This document shows, in pieces, positions 7,420 through 16,419 of a stretch of DNA of 64,000 bases. Source of the DNA: Paracoccus aminovorans. GTDB lineage: Bacteria; Pseudomonadota; Alphaproteobacteria; Rhodobacterales; Rhodobacteraceae. The first letter of the stretch is position 1, and each line of letters begins with the position of its first letter. A program made the position numbers and the translations under genes. The stretch is from the NCBI RefSeq assembly GCF_001546115.1, contig NZ_KQ955208.1:2012321-2076320 (forward strand), read 5' to 3'. The notes below the pieces were generated by a model. The model made no database searches. It was not told the origin of the DNA and saw only the letters and a list, made by a program, of their open reading frames with translations.

Positions 7420-9851
7420 CCCGCTCTCCTTAAGCGCAACGCATTACTGACCACGAAGACCGAGGACAGCGCCATGGCGCCCGCCCCCAGCATGGGCGAC
7501 ATCTGCGGCCCGCCAAAGGGCACCAGCGCCCCCATGGCGACCGGAATCAGCGCCGCATTATAGCCGAAGGCCCAGAAAAGGTTCTGCCGGATATTGCGCA
7601 TCACGTCGCGCGACAGCCGGATGGCGCGGGGCACGCCCAAGGGATCGCCGCCGACCAGCACCACCTCGGCCGATTCGATGGCGACATCGGTGCCGGTGCC
7701 GATGGCGATGCCGGTCTCGGCCGCCGCCAGCGCCGGGGCGTCGTTGATGCCGTCGCCGACGAAGACCGTGCCGCGGCCGCCGTCATGCCCCATGTCGCGG
7801 ATCGCGGCCAGCTTGCCCTCGGGCAGGACGCCGGCGGTGACGTCGTCGATGCCCAGCCTGCCGCCGACCGCCTGGGCCGTGGCCGGCACGTCGCCCGAGA
7901 TCATCGCCGTGCGCAGCCCCATCTCGTGCAGCGCGGCGATGGCCTCGGCCGCCTCGGGGCGGACGGGATCGGCCATGGCCATGGCGGCGACGTGGCGCCC
8001 GTCCAGCGCCAGATGCACCGGCGTCGCGCCATCCGCGGCCCAGCCTTCGGCGCGGCCCAGCAGACTGGGCGCGGCGGCAACGCCGGCCTCGGCCAGCGCG
8101 GCGGCATTGCCGATCAGCAGGGCATGGCCCTCGACCTCGGCCGTCAGCCCGCGCCCGGCGCTGGCGGTCACGGCGCTGGCCGGGGCCAGCGTCACGCCCT
8201 CGCGCCGCGCGGCGGCCAGGATCGCGGTGGCCAGCGGATGCTCCGAGCGCGCCTCGGCGCTGGCGGCCAGCCGCAGCGCCTCGGCGCGGTCGATGCCCTC
8301 CACCGCCATCTCGGTCAGGGCAGGGGCGCCTTGCGTCAGCGTGCCGGTCTTGTCGAAGGCGACCACGCGCGCCTCGGCCAGCCGTTGCAGCGCGTCGCCG
8401 CGCCGGAACAGCACGCCCAGCTCGGCGCCGCGCCCGGTGCCGACCATGATCGAGACCGGCACCGCCAGCCCCATGGCGCAGGGGCAGGCGATGATCAGGA
8501 CCGAGATCGCCGCCACCAGCGCCGGCCCCAGCGTGCCCGCGAAGACCATCCACAGCACGAAGGTCAGCGCGGCAAGGCCCATCACCACCGGGACGAAGAC
8601 CGCGGTGATGCGGTCGACCAGCGCCTGCACCGGCAGCTTGGCGGCCTGCGCGTCCTCGACCATGCGGATGATGCGCGCGAGCACCGTGTCGGCGCCGGTG
8701 GCGGTGACGCGGAAGCTGAGCGCCGCGCCGGTGTTGACCGTGCCGCCCGTCACCCGGTCGCCCGGGGTCTTGAGCACCGGCAGCGGCTCGCCGGTCAGCA
8801 TGGATTCGTCGATATGGCCGCTGCCCTCGGTCAGCACGCCGTCCACCGCAACGCGCTCGCCGGGGCGCAGGTGGACGATGTCGCCGGGGCGCAGTTCGGC
8901 CACCGGCAGTTCGCGCGCCGCGCCGTCACGCTGGACCAGCGCCGTATCGGGGGCCAGCTCGACCAGCCGGCGGATGGCGTCGCCGGCCTGGCCCTTGGCC
9001 CGCGCCTCCAGCCAGCGGCCCAGCAGGATCAGCGTGACGATGACCGCGGCGGCCTCGAAATACACATGCCGCGAATCCTCGGGCAGCAGGCCGGGGGCAA
9101 AGGTCGCCACGGTCGAGTAAAGCCACGCCGCCGAGGCGCCGAGCGCGACCAGGCTGTTCATCTCGGGCGCGCGGCGGGCGAGCGCGGGAAAGCCGATGCG
9201 GAAGAACATCCGCCCCGGCCCGGCCAGCACCGCCGTGGTCAGCAGGAATTCCAGCACCCACAGCAGCTGCTGGCCGATCGCCATATGCAGCCAGTGGTGG
9301 AAACCGGGGAAGGCATGGCCGCCCATCTCGGCCACGAAGACCGGCAGGGTCAGCGCCAGCGCGACCAGGAAATGGCGCTTCAGCGTCGCGGCGTCGGTGC
9401 CGTGGTCGTGCATGTGAGGGCCGGCCTCGGCCTGCACCTCGGCCGGATAGCCCTTGGCGGTCACCGCTTCGGCCAGCGCCTGCGGCGTGACAGCGGGCGA
9501 ATGCAGCACCGTGGCGCTGCCGGTCGCCAGGTTCACCTGCGCCGAGCTCAAGCCCGGCAGGGCCGAGAGCGCCTTTTCCACCCGGCCCGAGCACGAGGCG
9601 CAGGTCATGCCCTCGACATTCAGGCGGGTCTGCAGCGGTTCGGCCGGATAGCCGGCGCCCTGCAGCGCGGCGACGGCGCCGCTCAGCGCCTCGGGCGTGG
9701 CGACGCGGAAATGCGCCCGGCCGGTCGCCAGGTTCACCTGCGGGTCGGAAAGGCCGGGCACGGCGCGCAGCGCCTTTTCCACGCGCCCCACGCAAGAGGC
9801 GCAGCTCATGCCGGTGACGGTCAGCTCGGCATCGGTCGGATGTTTGGTCAT
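7416..9851 (-). CDS. copA: Copper-exporting P1B-type ATPase
   Basis: An 811-residue inner-membrane pump expected to export Cu(I) at the cost of ATP. Two N-terminal heavy-metal-associated domains carry GMSCASC (Cys17, Cys20) and GMTCASC (around residues 82-90). A His/Asp-rich linker precedes the first transmembrane pairs. The core has the TGEPLPV actuator motif, the CPC intramembrane copper site ([13 protein letters not shown]), DKTGTLTQG phosphorylation site and [10 protein letters not shown] hinge, and ends with the last helices. Length and motif order are those of CopA. It sits between a small Cys-rich gene 36 bp upstream and the esterase that overlaps its stop. Confidence 0.96.
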   Translation of the reverse strand: MTKHPTDAELTVTGMSCASCVGRVEKALRAVPGLSDPQVNLATGRAHFRVATPEALSGAVAALQGAGYPAEPLQTRLNVEGMTCASCSGRVEKALSALPGLSSAQVNLATGSATVLHSPAVTPQALAEAVTAKGYPAEVQAEAGPHMHDHGTDAATLKRHFLVALALTLPVFVAEMGGHAFPGFHHWLHMAIGQQLLWVLEFLLTTAVLAGPGRMFFRIGFPALARRAPEMNSLVALGASAAWLYSTVATFAPGLLPEDSRHVYFEAAAVIVTLILLGRWLEARAKGQAGDAIRRLVELAPDTALVQRDGAARELPVAELRPGDIVHLRPGERVAVDGVLTEGSGHIDESMLTGEPLPVLKTPGDRVTGGTVNTGAALSFRVTATGADTVLARIIRMVEDAQAAKLPVQALVDRITAVFVPVVMGLAALTFVLWMVFAGTLGPALVAAISVLIIACPCAMGLAVPVSIMVGTGRGAELGVLFRRGDALQRLAEARVVAFDKTGTLTQGAPALTEMAVEGIDRAEALRLAASAEARSEHPLATAILAAARREGVTLAPASAVTASAGRGLTAEVEGHALLIGNAAALAEAGVAAAPSLLGRAEGWAADGATPVHLALDGRHVAAMAMADPVRPEAAEAIAALHEMGLRTAMISGDVPATAQAVGGRLGIDDVTAGVLPEGKLAAIRDMGHDGGRGTVFVGDGINDAPALAAAETGIAIGTGTDVAIESAEVVLVGGDPLGVPRAIRLSRDVMRNIRQNLFWAFGYNAALIPVAMGALVPFGGPQMSPMLGAGAMALSSVFVVSNALRLRRAG

Positions 9852-9887
9852 GGGTCCTGTCCTGTCAGAATGGCGGTTCGTCGCGAT

Positions 9888-10130
9888 TCAGACGGGACAG
9901 GGCGGGGCCTGCGGGCGTTGCGGCGGGTCGTGCAGGACCCGCATCACCGGCGGCGGATCCTCGGGCGCAGGGCGCCAGCGCAGCGGGTGGCCGTTGCCGG
10001 CCAGCACCGGACGGGCCAGCCGCCGGCGCGCGCCGGCATGGCAGCGGCAGCCGCGTCCGCCCCGGCCCCGGCACAGATGCGCGGGGCGAGGCGTGGCTTT
10101 GCGGGGCTGGGGGCGCGTGGCGCAGCACAT
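9888..10130 (-). CDS. Small Cys/Pro/Arg-rich protein, first gene of the copA operon
   Basis: An 80-residue frame beginning MCCATRPQPRK. The ATG has a strong Shine-Dalgarno, GGAAGGAGCCTGCCG, directly before it, and about 87% of third codon positions are G or C, as in neighbouring real genes. Six cysteines are visible: a CC pair at 2-3, a cluster C-x7-C-x-C near residues 20-30, and one in the C-terminal APPCPV. There is no signal peptide or membrane segment. It ends 36 bp before copA. Placement and Cys content suggest a copper-binding or copper-sensing leader, in the way CutF precedes cutO in Rhodobacter, but sequence homology is not claimed. Confidence 0.55.
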   Translation of the reverse strand: MCCATRPQPRKATPRPAHLCRGRGGRGCRCHAGARRRLARPVLAGNGHPLRWRPAPEDPPPVMRVLHDPPQRPQAPPCPV

Positions 10131-10151
10131 CGGCAGGCTCCTTCCCGATGC

Positions 10152-10180
10152 AAGCTAGGCACGTTTGCCGCGCGATTCAA
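10152..10180 (-). promoter_or_regulatory. Candidate promoter of the copper operon
   Basis: On the minus strand, TTGAAT and TAGCTT are separated by 17 bp and lie upstream of the strong ribosome binding site of the Cys-rich small gene. The -10 box is a weak match. No clear CueR palindrome was found between the boxes. Confidence 0.4.
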
Positions 10181-10264
10181 CCGCGTCACGGCGCTTTGAG
10201 TTGATCCCGCGCGCGTGAGCGGTTAGGCGGATGGGCAAGGATTGCAAGGATTCAGGACGCAGAG

Positions 10265-10849
10265 ATGAACCGCAGACAGATGCTGATGGCCGCGCTGCCG
10301 CTGGTGGCCGCGCCCACGCTGCTTTTCGCGCAGGAAAAGGCGCAGCCCGCCGCCGCCAAGGCCCAGGCCGAGCCGAAGCGCGACCCCTATGCCCCGACCG
10401 AAGTGGCGATCCGCAACGATTTCGAGGTCGGCAGCATCGTCGTGGTCTCGAAGGACTTCTTCCTGTATCACGTCGTGGCACCGGGCCGGGCGATCCGCTA
10501 TGGCGTCGCCGTCGGCAAGGACGAGCTGGTCTGGAAGGGCCGCGCCACCGTCGGCCGCAAGACCGAATGGCCGAGCTGGCGCCCGACGCCGGCGATGATC
10601 AAGCGCAAGCCGGCGCAATACGGCAAATGGGCCGATGGCATGCCGGGCGGCCCGACCAACCCGCTGGGGGCCCGCGCGCTTTACATGTATGATGCCAAGG
10701 GCAACGACACCTCGATCCGCATCCACGGCACGACTGAGCCGAATTCGATCGGCCGCGCCGTCTCGAACGGCTGCATCCGCATGCGCAACGAGGCGGTGAT
10801 GGACCTTTACGAGCAGGTCCCGGTCGGCACCCCGGTCTATGTCTACTGA
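10265..10849 (+). CDS. Secreted L,D-transpeptidase (YkuD domain)
   Basis: A 194-residue exported enzyme. The signal has two arginines (MNRRQMLM) and a hydrophobic core ending LLFAQ. The YkuD domain ends with the catalytic motif: His in RIHGTTEP and SNGCIRMRNEAV with nucleophile Cys170. These enzymes form 3-3 peptidoglycan cross-links or attach proteins to peptidoglycan in the periplasm. A short Ala/Lys-rich linker separates signal and domain. mnmH begins at the very next base after its TGA stop. Confidence 0.93.
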   Translation: MNRRQMLMAALPLVAAPTLLFAQEKAQPAAAKAQAEPKRDPYAPTEVAIRNDFEVGSIVVVSKDFFLYHVVAPGRAIRYGVAVGKDELVWKGRATVGRKTEWPSWRPTPAMIKRKPAQYGKWADGMPGGPTNPLGARALYMYDAKGNDTSIRIHGTTEPNSIGRAVSNGCIRMRNEAVMDLYEQVPVGTPVYVY

Positions 10850-11899
10850 TTGGACATCCGCCTGACATCCCTGTCGGATCCGGCGCTGGCCGGGTTCGAC
10901 GCCGTGATCGACACGCGCTCGCCCTCGGAATTCGCCGAGGACCACCTGCCGGGCGCGATCAACCTGCCGGTGCTGTCGGACGAGGAGCGCGCGCAGGTCG
11001 GCACGATCTACAAGCAGGTTTCCCCGTTCGATGCCCGCAAGCTGGGCGGCGCCCTGGTCGCCGCCAATGCCGCGCGCCATATCGCCGGGCCGCTGGCGGG
11101 GTTCGGCGGCGGCTGGCGGCCCTTGGTCTATTGCTGGCGCGGCGGGCAGCGCTCGGGCGCCTTTGCCACCATTCTGGGCCAGATCGGCTGGCGCGTCGGT
11201 CGCATCGAGGGCGGCTACAAGGCCTGGCGGTCGCTGGTGGTGGCGCGGGTGACGGCCGATGTCGCGGCGCCGGTCGTGGTGCTGGACGGCAACACCGGCA
11301 GCGCCAAGACCGAGATCCTGCATCGCCTGGCCGCGCGCGGGCATCAGGTGCTGGACCTGGAGGGGCTCGCCAACCATCGCGGCAGCCTGTTCGGCGCCCT
11401 GCCGGGCGGGCAGCCGTCGCAGAAGCTGTTCGAAAGCCGGCTCGCCATGGCGCTGGAGGCGCTGGACCCCGCGCGCCCGCTGCTGGTCGAGGCCGAAAGC
11501 TCGCGCATCGGCGAGGTGAACCTGCCGCGCGGCATCTGGCAGGCGATCATCGCCGCGCCTCGGCTGCGGCTGGCGGTGCCGGTCGAGGCCCGCGCCGCCT
11601 ATACCGCCCAAAGCTATGGCGATGCCTGCGCCGAGCCGGCGCGGGTGGCGCGCATCGTCGAAAGCCTGCGCCCGCTGCATCCGGCCGAGCGCATCGCGGA
11701 TTGGCTGCGCCTGGTTCAGGCGCGGGACTGGACCGGCCTGGCGCTGGGGCTGATGCGCGACCATTACGACCCGCGCTATGACAAGCACCGCGCCCGGCAT
11801 GACGGCGGTCGCGGCCGGGTGGTGGCGTTGGAGCGGCTGGACGACCTGGACGCGGCGACGACCCGGGTCGAGGCGGCGCTGGCGGGGCTCAATCGGTGA
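10850..11899 (+). CDS. mnmH: tRNA 2-selenouridine synthase
   Basis: A 349-residue enzyme that converts 2-thiouridine at the wobble position of some tRNAs to 2-selenouridine (with geranylation as intermediate step). The N-terminal rhodanese domain contains DTRSPSEFAEDH and the active-site YCWRGGQRSGA with Cys95; the C-terminal half has the P-loop DGNTGSAKTE (about 146-155). The start is TTG at 10850, immediately after the previous stop; starting later would remove the first rhodanese strand. Its presence implies selenophosphate synthesis elsewhere in the genome. Confidence 0.92.
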   Translation: MDIRLTSLSDPALAGFDAVIDTRSPSEFAEDHLPGAINLPVLSDEERAQVGTIYKQVSPFDARKLGGALVAANAARHIAGPLAGFGGGWRPLVYCWRGGQRSGAFATILGQIGWRVGRIEGGYKAWRSLVVARVTADVAAPVVVLDGNTGSAKTEILHRLAARGHQVLDLEGLANHRGSLFGALPGGQPSQKLFESRLAMALEALDPARPLLVEAESSRIGEVNLPRGIWQAIIAAPRLRLAVPVEARAAYTAQSYGDACAEPARVARIVESLRPLHPAERIADWLRLVQARDWTGLALGLMRDHYDPRYDKHRARHDGGRGRVVALERLDDLDAATTRVEAALAGLNR

Positions 11900-11937
11900 G
11901 GGCATTGCCCGCCTTCGCGGTCAGCGGCCTCCGGCGG

Positions 11938-11958
11938 GGATATTTGCACAAGAAAGAA
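11938..11958 (-). repeat. Dispersed intergenic repeat, copy B
   Basis: The reverse complement is the same 21-mer as copy A, TTCTTTCTTGTGCAAATATCC, here preceded on the plus strand by GGCCTCCGGCGGG. It fills the gap between the convergent 3' ends of mnmH and the nucleoside phosphorylase gene. Confidence 0.8.
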
Positions 11959-11960
11959 GC

Positions 11961-12758
11961 TCAGGCGCCGAGGAAGCGGCGCAGGATGCGTTCCAGCTTG
12001 GCGGCGCCCAGCGGCGCCATGGCCTTGGTATGGTCATGGCTGATCGCTTCGTCCGAGAGCCCGGCGCCCATGTTGGTGATGACCGAGATGGCGGCGCAGT
12101 CGAGGCCGAGGAAGCGTGCCAGGATGATTTCCGGCACGGTGGACATGCCGACGGCATCGGCGCCCAGGGCTCGGGCGGCGCGGATCTCGGCCGGGGTTTC
12201 GAAGCTGGGGCCCGAGAACCAGCAATAGACGCCTTCGGGCAGGGGGAGCCCCTCGGCGGCCGCGGCGGCTTGCAGGGCGGCGCGCAGGCCGGGGTCGTGG
12301 GCGGCGGTCATGGGGACGAAACGGGCGTCGCTCGGCTCGCCGATCAGCGGGTTGGTGCCGGAGAAGTTGATATGGTCCGAGAGCAGCATCAGCGCGCCGG
12401 GCGGCAGGTCGGGGCGCAGCGAGCCCGCGGCATTGGTCAGGATCAGGCGCCGGCAGCCGAGCGCCCGCAGCACCTCGAGCGGCAGCCGCATGGCGTCGGC
12501 GCGGCCGGATTCGTAGTAATGCGCCCGGCCGCCGAAGACCGCGACGCGCCGCCCCTCCAGCCGGCCGATCACCAGTTGCGGCACATGGCCCGAGACCCCG
12601 GCATGGGGAAAGCCCGGCAGGTCGGAATAAGGGATCGCCGTGCCCTGAACCGCTGCCGCCAGATGGCCCAGGCCCGATCCCAGCACCAGCCCGTATTCCG
12701 GCGGCTCCGCGCCGGCACGGGCGCGGATCAGTTGGGCAAGCTCAGCGCTCTTTGACAT
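11961..12758 (-). CDS. Purine nucleoside phosphorylase (PNP-I, trimeric type)
   Basis: A 265-residue enzyme that splits purine nucleosides with phosphate to base and ribose-1-phosphate. Visible are GSGLGHLA near the N-terminus, GRAHYYESG, LTNAAGSLRPD and the base/ribose binding stretch FSGPSFETPAEIRAARALGADAVGMSTVPE. The pattern is that of the mammalian/XapA-type trimeric enzymes rather than hexameric DeoD. It is the last gene of a nucleoside-uptake operon and overlaps the upstream permease stop by 17 bp, so imported nucleosides are probably its substrates. Confidence 0.93.
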   Translation of the reverse strand: MSKSAELAQLIRARAGAEPPEYGLVLGSGLGHLAAAVQGTAIPYSDLPGFPHAGVSGHVPQLVIGRLEGRRVAVFGGRAHYYESGRADAMRLPLEVLRALGCRRLILTNAAGSLRPDLPPGALMLLSDHINFSGTNPLIGEPSDARFVPMTAAHDPGLRAALQAAAAAEGLPLPEGVYCWFSGPSFETPAEIRAARALGADAVGMSTVPEIILARFLGLDCAAISVITNMGAGLSDEAISHDHTKAMAPLGAAKLERILRRFLGA

Positions 12759-13707
12759 AGGGCTCTCCGCCCGCGCGCGGCGGGATGGCGCGGCCGACGA
12801 AACCGGCCAGGATGATGACGGTCAGGATATAGGGCAGGGCGTTCATGAACATCGACGGCACCGTGACCGGCCCCAGGTCGAGGTTCGGATAGCGGTTCGC
12901 CACCGCCTCCATCAGGCCGAAGAGGAAGCAGGCGCCGAGCGCCGGCCAGGGCCGCCATTTGGCGAAGATCAGCGCCGCCAGCGCGATGAAGCCGCGGCCG
13001 GCCGTCATCTCCTTGACGAAGCCGGCCGAGATCGCCGTGGCGAGATAGGCCCCGGCGATGCCGCACAGCACGCCGCAGATCAGCACGGCGCCGTAGCGCA
13101 GCCGCGTGACCGAGACGCCGGCGGTGTCGACCGAGGCCGGATTCTCGCCCACCGCGCGCAGCCGCAGGCCGAAGCGGGTGCGATACAGCACCCACCAGGT
13201 CAGCGGCACCATGGCGAAGGCGAGGTAGACCAGCACCGAATGGCCCGAGATCAGCTCGGCATAGAGGCGCCCGATCACCGGCACCGGCCGCAGGGCCTCG
13301 GCAAAGGGCAGGGTGATCTCGGTAAAGCGCGCGGCGCCCTGCAGCGATGGCGTGCGGCCGCCAAGCGCAAAGATCTTCTGCCCCAGGAGCACCGTCAGCC
13401 CGGAGGCGAGGAAGTTGATCGCCACGCCCGAAATCAGCTGGTTGCCGCGGAAGATGATCGAGGCCAGCCCATGCAGCGCCGCCAGCGCCAGCGCGCCGCC
13501 GATCCCGGCCAGCAGCCCCAGCCAGGCGCTGCCGGTCGCAAAGGCCAGCGCGCCGGCGCAAAAGGCCGCCATCAGCATCTTGCCCTCCAGCCCGATGTCG
13601 AAGACCCCGGCGCGTTCCGAATAAAGCCCGGCCAGGCAGGCCAGCAGCAGCGGCACCATCAGCCGCACGGCGGAATCGAGGATCTGGATCAGCGTCGCGA
13701 AATCCAT
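12742..13707 (-). CDS. Nucleoside-type ABC transporter permease (second permease)
   Basis: A 321-residue inner-membrane permease of the BPD_transp_2 family with about 8-10 hydrophobic segments and the conserved loop GLRLRAVGENPASVDTAGVSVTRLRYGAVLICG. ATG at 13707 overlaps the stop of the first permease (ATGA); a frame open further upstream only reads through that gene. With the ATPase, first permease and BMP protein it resembles the YufNOPQ/NupNOPQ and PnrABCDE guanosine/nucleoside transporters. Confidence 0.92.
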   Translation of the reverse strand: MDFATLIQILDSAVRLMVPLLLACLAGLYSERAGVFDIGLEGKMLMAAFCAGALAFATGSAWLGLLAGIGGALALAALHGLASIIFRGNQLISGVAINFLASGLTVLLGQKIFALGGRTPSLQGAARFTEITLPFAEALRPVPVIGRLYAELISGHSVLVYLAFAMVPLTWWVLYRTRFGLRLRAVGENPASVDTAGVSVTRLRYGAVLICGVLCGIAGAYLATAISAGFVKEMTAGRGFIALAALIFAKWRPWPALGACFLFGLMEAVANRYPNLDLGPVTVPSMFMNALPYILTVIILAGFVGRAIPPRAGGEPYVKER

Positions 13708-14798
13708 CACGCCCCCCTGCGGCCGCGCGCGAACAGCCGCTCGAGCGGCAGGCGCACCATATTGTCCAGCGCGCCGGTGAACAGGATCACCAGCGCCTGG
13801 ATCACCACGATCAACTCGCGCGGGATCGTGGTCCACAGCGCCAGCTCGCCCCCGCCCTGATACAGGAACCCGAAGAGCAGTGCGGCCAGCAGGATGCCGA
13901 AGGGATGGTTGCGGCCCATCAGCGCCACGGCGATGCCGATGAAACCGGCGCCCTCGACCGCGTTCAGGACCAGCCGCTCGGCCTCGCCCATGACGTTGTT
14001 GACCGCCATCAGCCCCGCCAGCGCGCCCGAGATCAGCATGGCCAGCACGGTGATCCGCACGGGCGAGATCCCGGCATAAAGCGCCGCCGGCTCGGACTTG
14101 CCGAAGGCGCGGATCTCATAGCCCAGCCGCGTGCGCCAGATCAGCAGCCAGACCAGCAGGCAGGCGGCGATGGCGATGAAGAAGGTGACGTTGGCCGGAG
14201 TGTTCTCGCCCCAGCCCAGTCCCAGCGCCGCCGCCATGTCCGACAGTTTCGGCAGATGCGTCGCCGGCGCGAAATTGGCCGAGGCCGGGTCCATGCTGCC
14301 GACCGGGCGCAGCACGTTGACCAGCACATAATTCAGCAGCGCCGCGGCGATAAAGTTGAACATGATGGTGGTGATGACGACATGGCTGCCGCGCCGGGCC
14401 TGCAACCAGGCCGGTACCAGCGCCCAGAGCGCGCCGAAACCCGCCGCCCCGATCATCGCCGCCGGCAGCGCCAGCGCCCAATGCGGCCAGGGCACCGACA
14501 GCAGCACCAGCGCGACCCCCAGGCCCCCCAGGGCGGCCTGGCCCTCGCCACCGATGTTGAACAGCCCGGCGTGATAGGCGACCATGACCGCCAGCCCGGT
14601 GAAGATGAAATTCGTGGCATAATACAGCGTGAAGCCCCAGCCATAGCTGGACCCCAGCGCGCCCTCGACCATGACCTTCAGCGCCTCGGCCGGGCTTTCG
14701 CCGATGGCCAGGATCACCAGGGCCGAGATCGCGAAGGCCAGCGCCAGCGAGATCAGCGGCGTCAGGACCACATCCGCCCATTTCGGCATTCGCTGCAT
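13707..14798 (-). CDS. Nucleoside-type ABC transporter permease (first permease)
   Basis: A 363-residue BPD_transp_2 permease. It has a larger periplasmic loop (about 165-210) and the cytoplasmic coupling region RTRLGYEIRAFGKSEPAALYAGISPVRITVLAMLISG, the counterpart of the one in the second permease. It follows the ATPase gene after about 67 bp that contain a degenerate copy of the dispersed repeat. It is expected to form the transport channel as a heterodimer with the second permease. Confidence 0.92.
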   Translation of the reverse strand: MQRMPKWADVVLTPLISLALAFAISALVILAIGESPAEALKVMVEGALGSSYGWGFTLYYATNFIFTGLAVMVAYHAGLFNIGGEGQAALGGLGVALVLLSVPWPHWALALPAAMIGAAGFGALWALVPAWLQARRGSHVVITTIMFNFIAAALLNYVLVNVLRPVGSMDPASANFAPATHLPKLSDMAAALGLGWGENTPANVTFFIAIAACLLVWLLIWRTRLGYEIRAFGKSEPAALYAGISPVRITVLAMLISGALAGLMAVNNVMGEAERLVLNAVEGAGFIGIAVALMGRNHPFGILLAALLFGFLYQGGGELALWTTIPRELIVVIQALVILFTGALDNMVRLPLERLFARGRRGA

Positions 14799-14816
14799 CA
14801 GCCCGCCTCCCCCGGC

Positions 14817-14837
14817 TTTCTCTGTTGTCCAAATACC
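14817..14837 (+). repeat. Dispersed intergenic repeat, copy C (degenerate)
   Basis: TTTCTCTGTTGTCCAAATACC followed by CCCGCCGGAGGCC, related to copies A and B, lies between the ABC ATPase stop and the first permease start. It is the only copy inside an apparent operon. Confidence 0.6.
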
Positions 14838-14865
14838 CCCGCCGGAGGCCAGCCGCCGCGCATCA

Positions 14866-16419
14866 CTAGGCTCCCTCGGGGCTGGGCTCGACCCCGGCCA
14901 TCAGGCAGCCCAGGTCGCCGGTCGTGGTCGCTTCGGGCCGCCGTTCGCCCATCACCCGGCCGTCGAACATCACCGCGATGCGGTCCGACAGCGCCATGAT
15001 CTCGTCGAGCTCGACCGAGACCAGCAGCACCGCGCGGCCGGCGTCGCGCAGCGCCACGAGGCGCTTGTGGATGAACTCGATGGCGCCGATGTCGACGCCG
15101 CGCGTCGGCTGGCCGACCAGCAGCAGGTCCGGATTGCGCTCGACCTCGCGCGCGACGACGATCTTCTGCTGGTTCCCGCCCGAGAAGCTCTTGGCCGGCA
15201 GGTCGGGATCGGGCGGGCGCACGTCGAAACGCTGGATCTTGCCCTGCGCATCGGCGCGGATCGCGGCCTGGTCCATCAGCCAGCCGCGGTTGAACCCGGG
15301 CGCGTCGTGATAGCCGAAGGCCACGTTCTCCCAGGCGGAGAAATCCATGATCAGGCCCTCGGCCTGCCGGTCCTCGGGGACATGGCCGATGCCGGCCCGG
15401 CGGCGGGCGCGGCCGTTCGAGCCCGACAGCGGCAGCACCTTGCCGTTCAGCCGGATCTCGCCGGAAAGCTGGCTGCCGGGCTCGGGGAAACCGCCGAGGA
15501 TCTCCAGCAGCTGCGTCTGGCCGTTGCCGGCGACGCCGGCGATGCCCAGGATCTCGCCGGCGCGGATCTCCAGGTCGATGCCGCGCAGCCGCTCGACGCC
15601 CTGGGCATCGACCATGCGCAGGCCGCGCAGCTCCAGCACCGGCGCGCCGGGCTGCGCCGGGCCCTTTTCCACGCGCAGCAGCACCTTGCGGCCGACCATC
15701 AGCTCGGCCAGCGCGGCCGGGCTGGTCTCGGCGGTCCTGACCGAGGCCACCATCTCGCCCCGCCGCATCACCGAGACATTGTCGGTGATCTCCATGATCT
15801 CGCGCAGCTTGTGGGTGATCAGGATGATGGTCTTGCCCTCGTCGCGCAGCCCGCGCAGGATGCGGAACAGGTGGTCGGCCTCGGCCGGGGTCAAGACGCC
15901 CGTGGGCTCGTCCAGGATCAGGATATCGGCCTGGCGATACAGCGCCTTCAGGATCTCGACCCGCTGCTGGTGGCCCACGGACAGATCCTCGACCAGCGCG
16001 TCGGGATCGACCTGCAATTCGTATTCCCGCGCCAGCCGCTGCAATTCGCCGCGCGCCCGCGCCAGCGAGGGGCGCAGAAGGCCGCCGTCCTCGGCCCCGA
16101 GGATGACGTTTTCCAGCACGGTGAAGTTCCGCACCAGTTTGAAATGCTGGAACACCATGCCGATGCCGGCGCGGATCGCCGCCTGGCTGTCGGCGATGGC
16201 GATGGGCCGGCCGCCGACCAGGATCTCGCCGGCATCGGGACGATAGAAGCCGTAGAGGATCGACATCAGCGTCGATTTCCCGGCGCCGTTCTCGCCGATG
16301 ATGCCGTGGATGGTGCCGCGCGGCACCACCAGGTCGATGTCCCTGTTGGCCTGCACCGGCCCGAAGGCCTTGCAGATCCCCCGCAATTCGATCGCGGGGG
16401 CGCCGGCCGATGCCATCAC
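14866..16419 (-). CDS. ABC transporter ATP-binding protein with two ATPase domains (nucleoside/BMP type)
   Basis: A 517-residue cytoplasmic ATPase with two ABC domains in tandem, as in sugar and nucleoside importers. Domain 1 has Walker A GENGAGKST (about 40-48), signature LSVGHQQRVEI and Walker B LILDEPT. Domain 2 has a degenerate Walker A (GVAGNGQTQLLE), signature FSGGNQQKIVV and LLLVGQPTRGVD. It overlaps the binding-protein stop by 4 bp (ATGA at 16416-16419), so the two are translationally coupled. Confidence 0.94.
   Translation of the reverse strand: MMASAGAPAIELRGICKAFGPVQANRDIDLVVPRGTIHGIIGENGAGKSTLMSILYGFYRPDAGEILVGGRPIAIADSQAAIRAGIGMVFQHFKLVRNFTVLENVILGAEDGGLLRPSLARARGELQRLAREYELQVDPDALVEDLSVGHQQRVEILKALYRQADILILDEPTGVLTPAEADHLFRILRGLRDEGKTIILITHKLREIMEITDNVSVMRRGEMVASVRTAETSPAALAELMVGRKVLLRVEKGPAQPGAPVLELRGLRMVDAQGVERLRGIDLEIRAGEILGIAGVAGNGQTQLLEILGGFPEPGSQLSGEIRLNGKVLPLSGSNGRARRRAGIGHVPEDRQAEGLIMDFSAWENVAFGYHDAPGFNRGWLMDQAAIRADAQGKIQRFDVRPPDPDLPAKSFSGGNQQKIVVAREVERNPDLLLVGQPTRGVDIGAIEFIHKRLVALRDAGRAVLLVSVELDEIMALSDRIAVMFDGRVMGERRPEATTTGDLGCLMAGVEPSPEGA

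Noticed and set aside
9865-10128. Alternative 87-codon frame overlapping the Cys-rich small gene
   Set aside because: Its start lies two bases from the better ATG at 10130, the Shine-Dalgarno fits both, but the 80-codon frame has more GC-biased third positions. Kept only as an alternative.
7785-10199. Plus-strand 804-codon frame opposite copA
   Set aside because: Mirror of the copA codons; no start signal and low-complexity product. It also covers the small Cys-rich gene, which has a strong ribosome binding site on the minus strand.
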